Assembly (NCBI GenBank): GCA_037893245.1
Contig: JBAIAA010000317.1
Span: 558,001-622,000, forward strand
DNA length: 64,000 nucleotides
Direction: 5' to 3'
From: Crossaster papposus
Lineage: Eukaryota; Echinodermata; Asteroidea; Velatida; Solasteridae
Shown here: positions 1 to 11,280 of the stretch, piece after piece
Layout: each line of letters starts with the position of its first letter
How positions within the stretch are numbered: the first letter of the stretch is position 1
Translations under genes and position numbers: made by a program
The notes under the pieces: model-generated
Seen by the model: only the letters and a program-made list of their open reading frames with translations
Told to the model about the DNA's origin: nothing
Database searches by the model: none

Positions 1-2
1 GG

Positions 3-1006
3 CGCGTAGTAGGAAGTGCTGACATACCAGGATATTGGCAAAACTTCTTACGGGTGGACAGCAACAAGACTGAATTGTTCAGCTTCCTGTCTAAAGCCCT
101 CATCCAGTCATTTGATGATGATAGCAAGGAACTGATTGTCACTGATGGAGAGAATGTGCTGAACAAGCCACCTCTACTCGATCTTCATACACTTGCTCCG
201 TGCAGCCACGAAGATGCAGACAGTCGTATGCTATTACATGTACTACATGCCAGCAAGCATGGTCATCAGCATATTCTTATTCGTACAGTGGACACCGACG
301 TTGTGGTTCTAGCTGTGTATGTGGCAGAACAGCTACCACTGGGATACGAGCTGTGGCTGGCCTTTGGAACAGGAAAGAGCTTTCGCTACCTGGCTGCTCA
401 TCAGATCGCTTCCTGCCTTGGGCCACAGAAGGCACGAGCCCTGCCTATGTTCCATGCCTTGACAGGCTGTGACACTGTGTCTAGCTTTGCTGGACGTGGA
501 AAGAAGACCGCATGGGCAACTTGGAAGACCTTCCCTGAGCTGACCAATGCACTCCTCACACTAGAATGTGCACCAGGTGATATCCCTGAAGCCATTATAC
601 ATTGCATTGAGAGGTTCATCATACTTATGTATGACAGGACGAGTACCAGCACTGAAGTGAACAAAGCAAGGAAGAAACTCTTTGCGCGGAAGAATTCGGT
701 GCAGCAAATCCCACCAACGCAGGCTGCTCTGGAAGAACATGTTAAGAGAGCATTCTACCAAGGTGGTCATGTCTGGGGGCAACACTTGTTCCAGACCCAG
801 TGCTGCCTTCTCCCACCAACTGGGGATGGCTGAAAACTGAAGGACAGTACGAACCACACTGGACAACATTACCAGAAGCATCCAAATCCTGTTATGAACT
901 GGTCTCCTGTGGATGCAAAAGTGGGTGTACAAAGCGCTGCAAGTGCAAACAGGCCGGACTTCATTGTACACCATTGTGCTTCTGCGAGGGAGAGTGTGTA
1001 CACTGA
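3..1006 (+). pseudogene. 3' part of a multicopy CXC-domain gene, frameshifted
   Basis: The reading frame is already open at the left edge of the window, so the 5' part lies outside. It runs to a stop at 831-833, while the homologous C-terminus continues in the -1 frame from about 780 to a stop at 1006, so there is one frameshift. The first part contains the block SHEDADSRMLLH followed by TVDTDVVVLA and HALTGCDTVSSF, which I recognise from a large family of uncharacterised multicopy invertebrate proteins. The last part is cysteine-rich (CGCKSGCTKRCKCKQ then CTPLCFC) and resembles one half of a tesmin/TSO1-type CXC DNA-binding domain. The function of the family is not established. The copy number known for it suggests a mobile or transposon-derived gene. 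The frameshift could be real decay or a base error in assembly. A second fragment of the same family lies at 23880-24003. Confidence 0.6.
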
Positions 1007-2665
1007 CTCATGGGTCATGCTGATCCTGGACAACTGAACAGGCCATCATTTTTTATACAGGACTGACTTTGTAAGCCTCGTACAGATTTGAGTCATTTTG
1101 CAATGTCAACACTGCTGATCAGCTGATGGGCACCAGCACCAGCACTTGGTGTTTGTATTATAATATAATTTAAGTTGAGTGTTCTCTTAAGGATATAGAG
1201 TATTCATGGCTTTAGAACTTCCCATATATACACATCATAACAGTTAATGTATGACTAACATCGCTGCAAATGCAACGTAAACATGCCTGAAATTAGTAGT
1301 CTTCGTTAACAACCTGTGTTGCTAAAAATACATAATATTTCAATAAAAAATGGTAAAATTTTATCAAAGTTGCCTTCGCTTACTTTTGTAAGGTGAAAGA
1401 TAGGTCCTGTGAATATATTTCAGGCTCATAAGACAACTGGTTTGAATCCATGCCCTCAAATTCAAGCACATTGGTACTCAATGGGTGAAAACTGTCGGCC
1501 ATTTTAGAAAATGGCCGTCATATCCGTCTCAGCACAATTATGCAATGGCCCAATATCCAGATTTCCTCCAAATATATTAACCTTTAACTGTGCAAAATTT
1601 TGTGCTTTTATCACAAAATGAACAATAGGTTAGCTATGCCGCCCCACTGGTAAGAGATTGCGGACAAGTCTTATATGGTCGGACCACCAGTCGCGCATGG
1701 TCGCGCACCACCAATAAAGGATGGTCGCGGGTCACGCAGTCGGAAAATAACAAAGATTTCAGTGCATTCGGAGATATTAGACCATTATATCACTGCCTGT
1801 GCAATCCCTTTGATAGACACCCAAGCTTTCTGAACCTTAACCATAATATCGAGTGACCTTTGGCATTGCAATTGTTGGCCTGCATAGCACCTGTGTTTGC
1901 TGCACGGCGTGTCAACGCAACCGGTACTCTAGTGCAAACTATAAACGAAATTTAATATAATTGTGTCCCCCAAAACCCATTGCGATTGTGATAAAAGTGC
2001 AAGAGATACTATTCTGGCTTCTTTTTATCTTTGAACAAAAGTGCAAACAGAATCAGGGGGATTGTGGTAATTGAAATGTTGATCCAAATTGAATTTGTTT
2101 CGAGGGCCGGACACAAAGGCAATAATACACGGCTCACACCCTGACAAAGAGCAAGAATTATATCCTTTAGATGTATACCATAGAACACAAATTTCAGCTA
2201 AGAATGCTTTCCGTAAGCAATTCTGACGGTAATGATGCCCCCAGCAAAATCAAGGTGTAAACGTCTTAAGTAAACTGGTCAACATTTTAAGTGAGGAAAA
2301 GCGCAGCCTGTCCCAGGCTGCTGAGCGCGTAACGTAATTAAATCCCGCAGTATGTTCATCTTAAGGACCCTTTGGTCAAGTTTGCTGTCGCTGTGAGCGA
2401 GCTTTGTATTGTGGAAGGGAGCTGATTATGTGGAAATGAGGAATGATTATTGAAAAGAGTTGTTGAGGGATCCAGATGGTGGGGGATGAGTATGTGATGC
2501 GATAATATTCTTATTAAAGGGGGATTACGTCCTGAAATCCCTCAAAATGTAATGTTTTGGATTCGTTATTTATCCCATTGTAAACAAGTGGTTGAAGAGG
2601 AAACCAATCTAATACCGTTCCGAGAAAAGACAACAAAAAAAACACAAAAATGTTAACCACAATGT
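1007..2665. other. No gene recognised
   Basis: No convincing coding exon or RNA gene was seen. Around 1495-1530 there is a short palindrome of the GGCCATTTT...AAAATGGCC type that recurs in other elements of this window (23.1-27.0 kb, 33.3-36.5 kb). The rest looks like decayed repeat sequence. Confidence 0.4.
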
Positions 2666-3100
2666 TTACGTCTGACAGGGCGAACATTTTGCGGCACAGT
2701 ACTGTGTTAGGATGTTATCCGCTTTGGGGGTTATTTTTTTCTCGAAATCGTGTAGGGTGATATCCCATATTTCAGGGCTTGATGTGGAGCCCATTGCACA
2801 ACCAATTTTCTGGAGAAAACAACTTGTTTCCGAATTGGAAGCAGTTTCGGCCGAGGATGAGTTCCAGAAGTTTTTGGACATAGGTTGATGGTAGCTTTGT
2901 GATGGTATAGTTGTGATTGGTATTTTCTAGGGCATTGCATACACAATCGATTGCTTTCGTTTGTCGGAACATTTGTGTACATGGAAACAACGTCTATGCT
3001 AGCGATGAGAGCATTTTGTGAGAATGTTTTTCCTTCTAGTTTGCGCAAAAAGTTTGCGGTGTCGCGGACATTATGTGGATTGCGCGGTTACAATTGGAAG
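2666..3100 (-). pseudogene. Penelope-like element reverse transcriptase fragment
   Basis: Read on the minus strand, several frames together give the core of a Penelope-type reverse transcriptase. IASIDVVSMYTNVPTNE matches the motif with the first catalytic aspartate, and further on GCAMGSTSSPEIWDI matches the conserved 'AMGS..SP' block. Frame changes are needed between these motifs, and the catalytic YxDD block and the C-terminal region are not found downstream. This is therefore a dead internal fragment. A better preserved relative lies at 24080-24966. The LTR retrotransposon starting at 3271 lies just beside it. Confidence 0.65.
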
Positions 3101-3270
3101 GAGTATAGTCTATGTATTCTAACAAAATTGGCTGTAGGACTTGTGCAGCCACTTATGATTGGTCGTCAAAAAAATGGTTCTCCCCTTGGTGGAGTTTTGT
3201 GTATTTTTCGGAGAAAATACGTTGTTGGACATTGGCTCTTCTGTGGAAGTGGGTCGAGGTATTTCAGAGT

Positions 3271-3419
3271 ATACTACTTTATGCGCGCATGCGGGCAGAG
3301 GTAAACAGGGCTCAAGCTGGAGGCCTAATAAAACGTGCACCCAACAGCACATGCACATACACGTAGGACTCTACAATTGTTCCATTGTTTCATCCTTATT
3401 CCGACTCCATATCTCTACA
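3271..3419 (+). repeat. 5' LTR
   Basis: This matches 8678-8826 with four substitutions. It contains AATAAA at about 3328, a plausible polyadenylation signal, and ends TCTACA. The expected TG start is missing or altered, since the 3' LTR begins TGTGATAC. Confidence 0.85.
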
Positions 3420-3437
3420 TGGTGGCAGCGGAAAGGG
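3420..3437 (+). promoter_or_regulatory. Candidate tRNA primer-binding site
   Basis: TGGTGGCAGCGGAAAGGG directly follows the 5' LTR. A TGG start is usual for tRNA-primed reverse transcription. I did not identify the tRNA. Confidence 0.5.
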
Positions 3438-4269
3438 AAATACAGACATCGCCGTCAAACTCGAGCTACCTGTCGTTTGATTGACCACCGATCAACGCTA
3501 TCTTATGAGACCGAAGTTCGACACGTACTGTCACGAGGGTGTCAGCAGCCGACACCCACACCCAGCCGACAGCCACCACGCACGTTCACGTGGCCACGGC
3601 AACGTTATTGCATACACGCTGTATATACTCCAGGCAACGAGCAAACCGACAACCGGCCTGCCAATCGCCACTACGTTGTCACATCAAACTGCAAGTGCAA
3701 CCGTATGTGCCGAGGTGATTTCGCACTAACCTGCGATCCCAGAACACGCCAACCATCGTCTACTCTGCCTTCTTACGGTTACACCACGCAGTCCCCCTAC
3801 CTGCCTACGGTTACGGAGCGAGGTTGGAAGGCCCACCGTACACCACGGACATTTGCCGGCCAGGGCTAACGGGACTGCCCGCCAAGCAAGATCGCGGCAC
3901 GGAAGCAGCACCACGGTCGGTGAACTGTATGTGAAACTGACTGTTATTTTGAACATTACGCTTTCTGTAGATTCGTACATATTATTTCGTATAATAGTGT
4001 GGGTTTGGGGAATTTGTTTTAGACCCAGATAAGTATACTGCACAGATTAGCTGTAATTTAAGTTTTATGTACATTAATTGGTACTACTTTAAGTAGCGTA
4101 GGGACACATAATCCCATACAGCAGTTTCACACACAGCACTCGCGCACAGTCAGCTTGATTGACCTTTGACTGTATCGCTCCGCCGAGCAGCGAGGTGCCG
4201 AGTTGCCTGAAACGTATCACTCCGCCAACCAGCCGGAACTGTGCATCATAGACTAGCCAACCAGTCACG
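3438..4269 (+). other. Long untranslated leader of the retrotransposon
   Basis: About 830 bp lie between the primer-binding site and the Gag start codon. Short open frames are present but none resembles a known protein. The region presumably holds the packaging and dimerisation signals; that is inference. Confidence 0.5.
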
Positions 4270-6603
4270 ATGGCGAAATACCCGGAAATGCACTGGGATG
4301 TTCCAGACATACCAGAGGAGCTCCAACTTTTCAAACAGCGCATGTCCCTTTGCCTCATGGACATTGATGTAACTGATCAAAGGAAAATAGCAGTCAAGAT
4401 CAAGATTGCCGTAGGAAATGAAGGATTGAAAAGGATAAATGCATCAGGTCTGAGTGATGAGGAACAAAATGACCCAAACAAACTTTGGACATTATTTGAG
4501 AGCCAATTACTGATAAAGGTTAATTTTCGTATACATAGACTAGAACTAATGCGTTACAGACAAAAACCACAGGAACCCTTGGACGAGTTTGTTACGAGGT
4601 GCCGCGACAAGGCAAAACACTGCGATTTTCAGCCCGACGAGCTGAGCGAACGCGTTCTAGAGCTGGTAGTTGCCTCCACACCATATGAAGCATTCCAGAA
4701 AGATCTCCTTGACAAACCAAAGGGATTTACCATAGAGGGACTTTTAATAGAAGGCAGAAAATACGAAGCCGTGGCGGCGAGCCAAAAATGCTTGCAATCT
4801 CTGGAGAGTACCACTCCCCATAATGCCGTCAATGCCATGCGGCAGACCAAGCGAGCTTGTTCAAATTGCGGTCTCGTGCACCAGCCGCGCAAATGCCCAG
4901 CATACAATGACACATGCAAGGCCTGCGGTTCCAAAGGCCATTGGGCAAAGTATTGCAGAAAATCAAAGCGCATGCAACGCCAAGACGAATCTCCCCGCAG
5001 ACTGCGCAGCCAATCACGCCAACGCGGCTATCCAAACTCGCGAAATACAAGTGGCAACGCAAGGAGTCGTACCAGTAATAGGCAGGTGGACCTCATGACC
5101 GACGATACATCAGCCGATGGATCTGTGACTTGGGACAACCAATCATCCGACACCAACACTGAGCAGGCTGAGGAGGGTGTATTCTACTCTATCACCCTGG
5201 CAGATGTGAACGCCATGCAATCGCCAGCACCAAACGAGGCATTCACTACACTGGATGTGCTGTGTCCGGACTTGCTGGGCCCAAAGCGCCTCCGACTCAA
5301 AGTCGACACAGGAGCAGGTGCCAACACCCTGCCTTTACGTACCATTCAGCAGATGTACGGCGACAAGTGGAAGTCACTCGCACTACCAAGCAAGGCAAGG
5401 TTAACGGCATATAACGGCTCCGACATCAAATGCTTTGGGCAAATCCACATTATGTGCCGATACAAAGGCTCAGCGTGGTCAAAGCAGCAGTTCTACATCG
5501 TAGATGTGCAAGGCCCAGCCATAGCTGGTCTACCAATGTGCAAAACTCTGCAGATTGTGACCATCCATTCCGTGAGCCAACCTGCAATACCAGTAAGTAC
5601 GACCAGCACGGATGTACGGCCAACCCCAGAACTGCCAACTGCGAACAACGGCCAACAGTCGCATGTACCCATCAAAACAGTGGACGACCTAAAAAGCAGG
5701 TTTCCGAAGCAATTTGACACGCTTGGGAATTTCAAAGCCAAAGCACACCTCCACCTCAAGGAAGATGCCGCCCCAAGCATAGATGCACCACGCAAGTACA
5801 GCATCCACCTCAAGCCGAAACTGAAGGCAGAGCTGGACAACATGGAACGAGACGGCGTAATCCGTTACGTCGAGCACCACACCGACTGGTGCAGTTCAAT
5901 CACCACGTGCGTAAAAAAAGATGGAACCTTGAGAATTTGCTTAGACCCAAAGCGTCTCAATAATGGCCTCAAGCGGTGTCCACACAAGATACCCACATTG
6001 GAAGAGCTCAACCCGGCATTCACTAAAGCAAAGTTTTTCTCAAAACTAGATGCCAAAGCAGGATACTGGTCAGTCCACCTTGACGAAGAATCTCAGGAGC
6101 TGACTACATTCAGAACGCCGTTTGGGCGTTACTGTTTCAGAAGGCTTCCATTTGGGATATCAGTGGGCCAGGATATCTTTCAACAAGGTATGGATAACAT
6201 CATCAACCAGGTACCCGGCTGTGTGGGGATCGCAGATGACATTGCGATATATGGGCAGACAGAAGCTGAACACGATGCAAACTTACTGCGCCTCATGCAG
6301 ACTGCTGAACGCGAGGGCTTAGTCTTCAACAGCGCAAAATGCAAGATCAAGGTGAACAAGATTAACTTCTTTGGTTCGGTATACTCCGACTCTGGCATCT
6401 ACCTGGATCCAGGGCGAGTCGAGGACATCCATGCTATCCCCACTCCACAGGACAAAGAGGATCTGCAGAAGTTCCTTGGGCTGATGAATTACGTCTCCGC
6501 ATACATACCACACTTCGCAACCAAGGCAGCACCTCTGAGGGATCTACTGCGCAAGGACGTCCCCTACATGTGGCTCATGCCTGCAGTACTACGACCCCGA
6601 TAA
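4270..6603 (+). CDS. Gag-protease-reverse transcriptase polyprotein, 3' truncated by frameshift
   Basis: This is one 777-residue frame. Residues 1-180 are a Gag-like capsid region. Two CCHC zinc knuckles follow at about residues 198-232 (CSNCGLVHQPRKC, then CKACGSKGHWAKYC). The aspartic protease active site is VDTGAGANTLPL near residue 345. The reverse transcriptase follows, with LRICLDPKRLN, FSKLDAKAGYWSVHLD, FRRLPFG and the catalytic motif as GIADDIAIY. Gag and Pol are fused in frame with no ribosomal frameshift site, as in several Ty3/gypsy lineages. After ...DVPYMW the frame runs into a stop at 6603, while the expected RT-RNase H connection resumes in the +1 frame at 6581. Comparison with the usual spacing suggests a small deletion (roughly 20 codons) plus frame change. 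The copy is therefore probably inactive. Confidence 0.85.
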   Translation: MAKYPEMHWDVPDIPEELQLFKQRMSLCLMDIDVTDQRKIAVKIKIAVGNEGLKRINASGLSDEEQNDPNKLWTLFESQLLIKVNFRIHRLELMRYRQKPQEPLDEFVTRCRDKAKHCDFQPDELSERVLELVVASTPYEAFQKDLLDKPKGFTIEGLLIEGRKYEAVAASQKCLQSLESTTPHNAVNAMRQTKRACSNCGLVHQPRKCPAYNDTCKACGSKGHWAKYCRKSKRMQRQDESPRRLRSQSRQRGYPNSRNTSGNARSRTSNRQVDLMTDDTSADGSVTWDNQSSDTNTEQAEEGVFYSITLADVNAMQSPAPNEAFTTLDVLCPDLLGPKRLRLKVDTGAGANTLPLRTIQQMYGDKWKSLALPSKARLTAYNGSDIKCFGQIHIMCRYKGSAWSKQQFYIVDVQGPAIAGLPMCKTLQIVTIHSVSQPAIPVSTTSTDVRPTPELPTANNGQQSHVPIKTVDDLKSRFPKQFDTLGNFKAKAHLHLKEDAAPSIDAPRKYSIHLKPKLKAELDNMERDGVIRYVEHHTDWCSSITTCVKKDGTLRICLDPKRLNNGLKRCPHKIPTLEELNPAFTKAKFFSKLDAKAGYWSVHLDEESQELTTFRTPFGRYCFRRLPFGISVGQDIFQQGMDNIINQVPGCVGIADDIAIYGQTEAEHDANLLRLMQTAEREGLVFNSAKCKIKVNKINFFGSVYSDSGIYLDPGRVEDIHAIPTPQDKEDLQKFLGLMNYVSAYIPHFATKAAPLRDLLRKDVPYMWLMPAVLRPR

Positions 6604-8329
6604 ACCAACCACCTTGGAAGTGGATGCATCGCAAAAAGGGCTAGGAGCATGCCTCCTGCAAGATGGCAACCCAGTCGCTTTTGCCTCGAAAAGCCTCTCA
6701 CCAGCCCAAGCCTGCTATTCCAACATCGAGCGAGAAACCTTAGCTGTTGTGTTTGGTATCAACCGATTCCACTTGTACCTATTGGGTACAGACTTCCACG
6801 TCCACACAGACCACAAACCACTGGTGACGATTTGCAACAAACCTCTAACTAGTGCTCCACCGCGCCTCCAAAGACTCCTCGTTAAGATTCAGGGTTACAA
6901 CTTCACCATCACTTACAAACAAGGAACGTCTATGGTACTTGCCGATGCTTTAAGCCGCCTGCCAAACCCAACAAAGCAAGACAGCGTACCCCTGGACCTA
7001 CACGTGGATGACATTGATCCCAGTGACAGCACAACCAGCGAGGACCTATACCTGGTCCATTTCGGTTGCAGCAAGCGCGAAGCACTTAAGCGTGAAACCG
7101 CACACGACCCTGTGATGAGGGCACTACAACAGACCATCTACACGGGATGGCCAGAATCGATCAAGGAACTTCCTTCCCAACTGCGGACGTACTGGCCCTA
7201 TCGAGATGAACTCGGAGTTTCCAGCGGAGTAGTCTTCAAAGGTAGACAGGTGCTCATACCAGAGAGTATGCGCGACGATATCCTCCAGCAACTGCACCTT
7301 GGGCACTTGGGAATTGAAAAGACGAGACGCCTGGCACGGAATTCTGTATACTGGCCTCAAATCAACGAAGACATAGCTAGACTCGTCAAAGGATGCCCGG
7401 CTTGCCAAGAAAGTCAAACCAAACAACAAAAAGAACCACTTGACCCGCATGAGGTTCCGACAACCCCATGGACCAAACTGGGGACTGACTTATTCGAGCT
7501 GGATGGAGAACACTACCTTGTCATCATAGATTACCACTCCAAGTTTCCAGTTGTATTCCACCTGAAAAGCACTACCAGTGCAACCATTGCCCAACTCACT
7601 GCCTCTACTTTTGGATTACTGGGGGCACCCGTGGAGATAGTATCCGACAATGGCCCACAGTACATAGGGAAAGCCTACAGGGATATGTGTGACAACTGGT
7701 CTGTCAAGCACACAACGTCTTCACCGCGCTATCCCCGTTCCAACGGTCTAGCAGAACGTACAGTCCGTACTGTCAAGTCGGTGTTGAAGAAATGCCGCAA
7801 AACAGGCCAAGACATCCACCGCGCTCTACTCAACTTGAGAGCCACACCCATTGACACTGGTCTGCCAGCACCAGCAGAAATCATGTTTGGCCGTCCAGTT
7901 CGCACCACCTTACCCAGTAACAACACGCAACAACCACCTTCAGAAACTTTTCAACGCCTACAGGACAGAGCACACAACATGAAGCAACAACACGACAAAC
8001 ATGCAGGACCAACGCTTCCACCTCTGTTTATTGGACAGAAGGTCAGGATCCTCAATCAGGCCGACAAAACCTGGATCCCTGGAGAGGTCACACAAGTCCG
8101 GAAGGAACCACGGTCCTATGAGGTTTCCACACCAAATGGTACCATACTCCGCCGCAACCGAGCACACTTGCGCGAAATGCCTAACCAGCAGCATATCACT
8201 GCACAACCTACTGCAGACACAATGCCAGCGAAGCGCATTCAGTTCGATAAGCCACGCAAGTACGTTCGTTTTGCTGACAAATTGGTCCAAGAAGGCAATT
8301 ACCAGACTACCAAGCAAAGCGTGCGTTAA
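6581..8329 (+). CDS. RNase H and integrase region of the retrotransposon
   Basis: This continues the polyprotein in the +1 frame, starting at LQYYDPDKP. RNase H follows: LEVDASQKGLGACL carries the first catalytic Asp, and IERETLAVV and HTDHKPL come later. The integrase zinc-binding HHCC is visible as HLGHLG...CPACQE at about 7295-7410. The integrase core has the catalytic triad in GTDLFELDGEHY, VSDNGPQY and SNGLAERT. The C-terminal tail VRILNQADKTWIPGEV is the gypsy-type SH3-like/GPY region. The frame is intact from 6581 to the stop at 8329. No separate start codon is expected, because this is the rest of Pol cut off by the frameshift near 6575. Confidence 0.85.
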   Translation: MQYYDPDKPTTLEVDASQKGLGACLLQDGNPVAFASKSLSPAQACYSNIERETLAVVFGINRFHLYLLGTDFHVHTDHKPLVTICNKPLTSAPPRLQRLLVKIQGYNFTITYKQGTSMVLADALSRLPNPTKQDSVPLDLHVDDIDPSDSTTSEDLYLVHFGCSKREALKRETAHDPVMRALQQTIYTGWPESIKELPSQLRTYWPYRDELGVSSGVVFKGRQVLIPESMRDDILQQLHLGHLGIEKTRRLARNSVYWPQINEDIARLVKGCPACQESQTKQQKEPLDPHEVPTTPWTKLGTDLFELDGEHYLVIIDYHSKFPVVFHLKSTTSATIAQLTASTFGLLGAPVEIVSDNGPQYIGKAYRDMCDNWSVKHTTSSPRYPRSNGLAERTVRTVKSVLKKCRKTGQDIHRALLNLRATPIDTGLPAPAEIMFGRPVRTTLPSNNTQQPPSETFQRLQDRAHNMKQQHDKHAGPTLPPLFIGQKVRILNQADKTWIPGEVTQVRKEPRSYEVSTPNGTILRRNRAHLREMPNQQHITAQPTADTMPAKRIQFDKPRKYVRFADKLVQEGNYQTTKQSVR

Positions 8330-8660
8330 AAATATGGGCCGCGTAATTCCCCCCACTCGGAGGCAAATGTAGCTCGTGATGGGCAAGTCCGAGGCCATCC
8401 CACATCAACACATGCTGAACCAAAGGTCACAACCAGGTCCGGTCGAGTCAGCCGTCGACCATCCCGATTCAGTGACACTTGAGTACATATACATGTATTT
8501 ATACATAAATTTTGTTTTGTGTTGCCAATTCCGAAGTTGCAAACTGCAAGTTGTTAATTCCAAGTTTTCCAGTTAAGAGTCCAAAGTTGCCGATTAGACA
8601 CATGACCACATTTAATCCACCAACTGAGAACTGAATTTTTGTCAGTTATGTTATTTCAAA
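8330..8660 (+). other. 3' untranslated region of the retrotransposon
   Basis: This is non-coding sequence between the Pol stop and the purine tract. No env-like frame was found. Confidence 0.55.
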
Positions 8661-8673
8661 CGGAGGGGGATGT
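8661..8673 (+). promoter_or_regulatory. Polypurine tract
   Basis: The purine-rich stretch CGGAGGGGGATGT directly precedes the 3' LTR. It would prime plus-strand synthesis. Confidence 0.6.
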
Positions 8674-8826
8674 TGTGATACTACTTTATGCGCGCATGCG
8701 GGCAGAGGTAAACAGGGCTCAAGCTGGAGGCCTAATAAAACGTGCACCCAACAGCACATGCAAAAACACGGAGGACTCTACAATTGCTCCATTGTTTCAT
8801 CCTTATTCCGACTCCATATCTCTACA
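8674..8826 (+). repeat. 3' LTR
   Basis: It starts TGTGATAC and ends TCTACA. It is about 97% identical to the 5' LTR over 149 aligned bases. Confidence 0.85.
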
Positions 8827-8926
8827 GTTTCTCATTTGTGTTGTGAACCATAGTTGTGGTTTGATTGGTAATATCCTGGCCCAGTTGGGTGTAATGATGG
8901 GACTCAAAATGGCGGTAACCCACTTG

Positions 8927-9180
8927 TAAATATCCCAGCTAGCAAAAGATCTGGGACCCATATGGGACCCATCTGGGCAGCCCAGCTCCCACCCATCTGG
9001 GCTATGTGGGTTGGATATGGGGCCCACTTTGCCCAGTTGGGACCCATTTAGCATTTGCACCGTGGGCACCATCTGGGCCCCATGTGGGCAATGTGGTTTT
9101 GTTTCTGTCTGGGACCCATATGGGTGCGATCTGGGGCCCACTTTAGGAATAGCATTTGCGCAATCTGGGTTCTATCTGGG
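8927..9180. repeat. GGGACCCATATGGG-type degenerate array
   Basis: Imperfect units around (A/C)TGGGACCCATNTGGGC are repeated in short palindromic blocks, with TAGCATTTGC recurring between blocks about 70 bp apart. The outer end of the giant inverted repeat (9116) falls inside this array. Confidence 0.6.
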
Positions 9181-9807
9181 CCTTATTCAAACTACGTACG
9201 CACGGCGACCTATACCCCAAAAATGCAATTTCTGCAAAGTCATGATACCCAATTACAAAATATAAGTACATGTAGCTTCATTATTAATAATTTGAAATAT
9301 CACGTCAAACTGGTACATCCGCATCCGAGAATTATTTTGTATACTCTTAAAGCAAATCTTGAAAAATGTTTAAAGTTGATTTTTTTTAAAAGATAATCAT
9401 AACTGAAGTTTATAAATTTATTACTGAACCACGTGGTCCGGTAAAGCACAATACATGTACACATTTATTCATGTAATTATGCACGTACATGTACATATGT
9501 ATTTCCATTTCTGTTTATTAATAATAAACAAACTCAAATAAAATACATCATTGGGCATTATGTAACGAAAAGGGACAAACAATAATGGGGAAAAATGCAA
9601 ATAGTACATAAGTGAGCACAAAATGTAAAATATAAACCTTGGCTGTTATCCCAATTAAGTCTTTAAAGTGTTGAACAGAAACTCCAAATGCATGGCTATT
9701 AATCATTTCCACATATACATGTAGAGGTAACCTGCATACCTGAGAAACAGGAACTAACGATATAGCTAGGGGCCTGGTAAACTGTAATTATGGAAGAATA
9801 TACATGT

Positions 9808-10080
9808 AGTGGCTGGCAAGCCATACTGCATAAAGTAATGAATGCTATACTCAAAACAACCCTGTTCAAATTTTGTTTAAGTGGTTGGCAAGACACACTG
9901 CATAAAGTAATGAATAGTTATACAGAACCCCCGTTAGAACAAAATTAAAGTGGCTGGCAAGATCGAGACACTGCATAAAGTAATGAATACTATACAGAAC
10001 AACCCTGTTCAAACAATTTTAAGTGGCTGGCAAGACACACTGCATAAAATTATAATTAATACTAACACGAATAATCACCA
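9808..10080. repeat. Minisatellite, four units of about 72 bp (left arm)
   Basis: Units begin AGTGG(C/T)TGGCAAG at 9808, 9880, 9949 and 10022, and each contains CTGCATAAA. The mirror copy lies at about 40970-41215. A related single unit is at about 10934. Confidence 0.75.
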
Positions 10081-10117
10081 CCAAGTGCACAACACCCCCA
10101 TTAGAACAATACATGAT

Positions 10118-10930
10118 CTCTGAAAGAAGTAGTACACCCATTTTAAAATGTGTATTATTGCAAAACTACTAAATATTTCAGGAAAAAAAACAAATGTCTT
10201 TGGAAAGGGTGGAATGTTCTCTATCCAATGGTATACATGTACATTATGTCCTTGTCACGGAAAAATTAACATACATTAATGAAAGGCACTGAAATCAGCA
10301 CTGTGACAAGTTATTTTTACTGGAGTGACAAAGCTAAGGCAGTATAATTTGTAAGGACAAAATAGTCTTTTGTGTTTGAACACATTGGACAAGTGATGAT
10401 AGTCCAGGCAAAATATATAATTTTGTTTTGTTGATCTCAAACAAATTGCAACAAATTGTTTTTGACCACAGTGCACTTCTATAAGGTCCCTAGAATTACA
10501 TACTAAAAGTCGACAAAAATCCAAGTGGTGTAAATAAATTATTTTTCCTGGACTATGACACTATAGGGTCGATGAATCATTTTGTTCTGATCTTTTTTTT
10601 GTGGTACACTTGCATGACAAATTTAACATGCTGTGCCCTCCACATAGCCACCATTTATGTTAATGCATAGCTGTGGCATCTTTGTTTCGTGTCTTTTACT
10701 GCCCGCCTTATTATCCCAACTGGTTACAGTGCAGATTTCTGTACCCTTCATATACCGTCTTGTTTGTTCAGTCATCCATGGCAATGACATAAGAACCTTA
10801 TTATATGTACCACTGGACAGAGGACACTATACCCTTTCCACAGACATTTGTCTTTTTCTGAAATACTCAGTATTTTTGCAATAATTTTTAAAAAAAGGGT
10901 ATACTTTTTTTTTAGATACACCCTAGCTGT
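10118..10930. repeat. Inverted pair, probable transposon termini within the arm
   Basis: 10130-10320 and 10700-10930 are imperfect inverted copies (compare CAAATGTCTTTGGAAAGGGT with ACCCTTTCCACAGACATTTG). A third, diverged copy is at about 43010-43225. They look like the ends of an old non-autonomous element. No protein was recognised between them. Confidence 0.5.
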
Positions 10931-11280
10931 ATAGTGGCTGGCTAGACATACGGCATAAAGTTATAATGAATACTTAAACGAATGAGCTTCACAATGAAAA
11001 AATTACCCTGGTTTCATTTACATCTGTACATGTACAAATATAACATGGTTTGATGACGAGTAGTCAATATTAGCTTGTCAACTTCCAATACCGAGGGAAG
11101 CTATAGTTCTTATTGACTACCTAACCAAACAAAATCATGTTACAATTTGTTTTACTATCAGGAATGAGATTGTGAATTGAGAAATGTCTGATAGATGCAT
11201 TTCATTCTATACAAAGAATGTCTTTCCCTGAGATTCAGACAACGTTTGCGGATCTGTATGACAGTTATATACAATAAATA

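Larger units (their letters stand above)
3271..8826 (+). mobile_element. Ty3/gypsy LTR retrotransposon, nearly complete
   Basis: The element has two LTRs of about 150 bp, a primer-binding site, a Gag-protease-RT reading frame, an RNase H-integrase reading frame and a purine-rich tract before the 3' LTR. Domain order (PR-RT-RH-IN) places it in Ty3/gypsy. No envelope gene is present. The sequence style is closest to the Mag-like lineage, which is an impression and not a tree. The two LTRs differ at about four of 149 positions, so it is not a brand-new insertion. The first four bases of the 5' LTR differ from the 3' LTR (TGTG there), and I could not find a target-site duplication. Confidence 0.85.

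Noticed and set aside
8803-9141. Pro/Gly/His-rich protein from the GGGACCC array
   Set aside because: The open frame is a by-product of the repeat unit; all frames look alike.
9808-10080. CRISPR-like array
   Set aside because: Units of about 72 bp diverge throughout, with no conserved short repeat and unique spacer pattern. It is a eukaryotic minisatellite.
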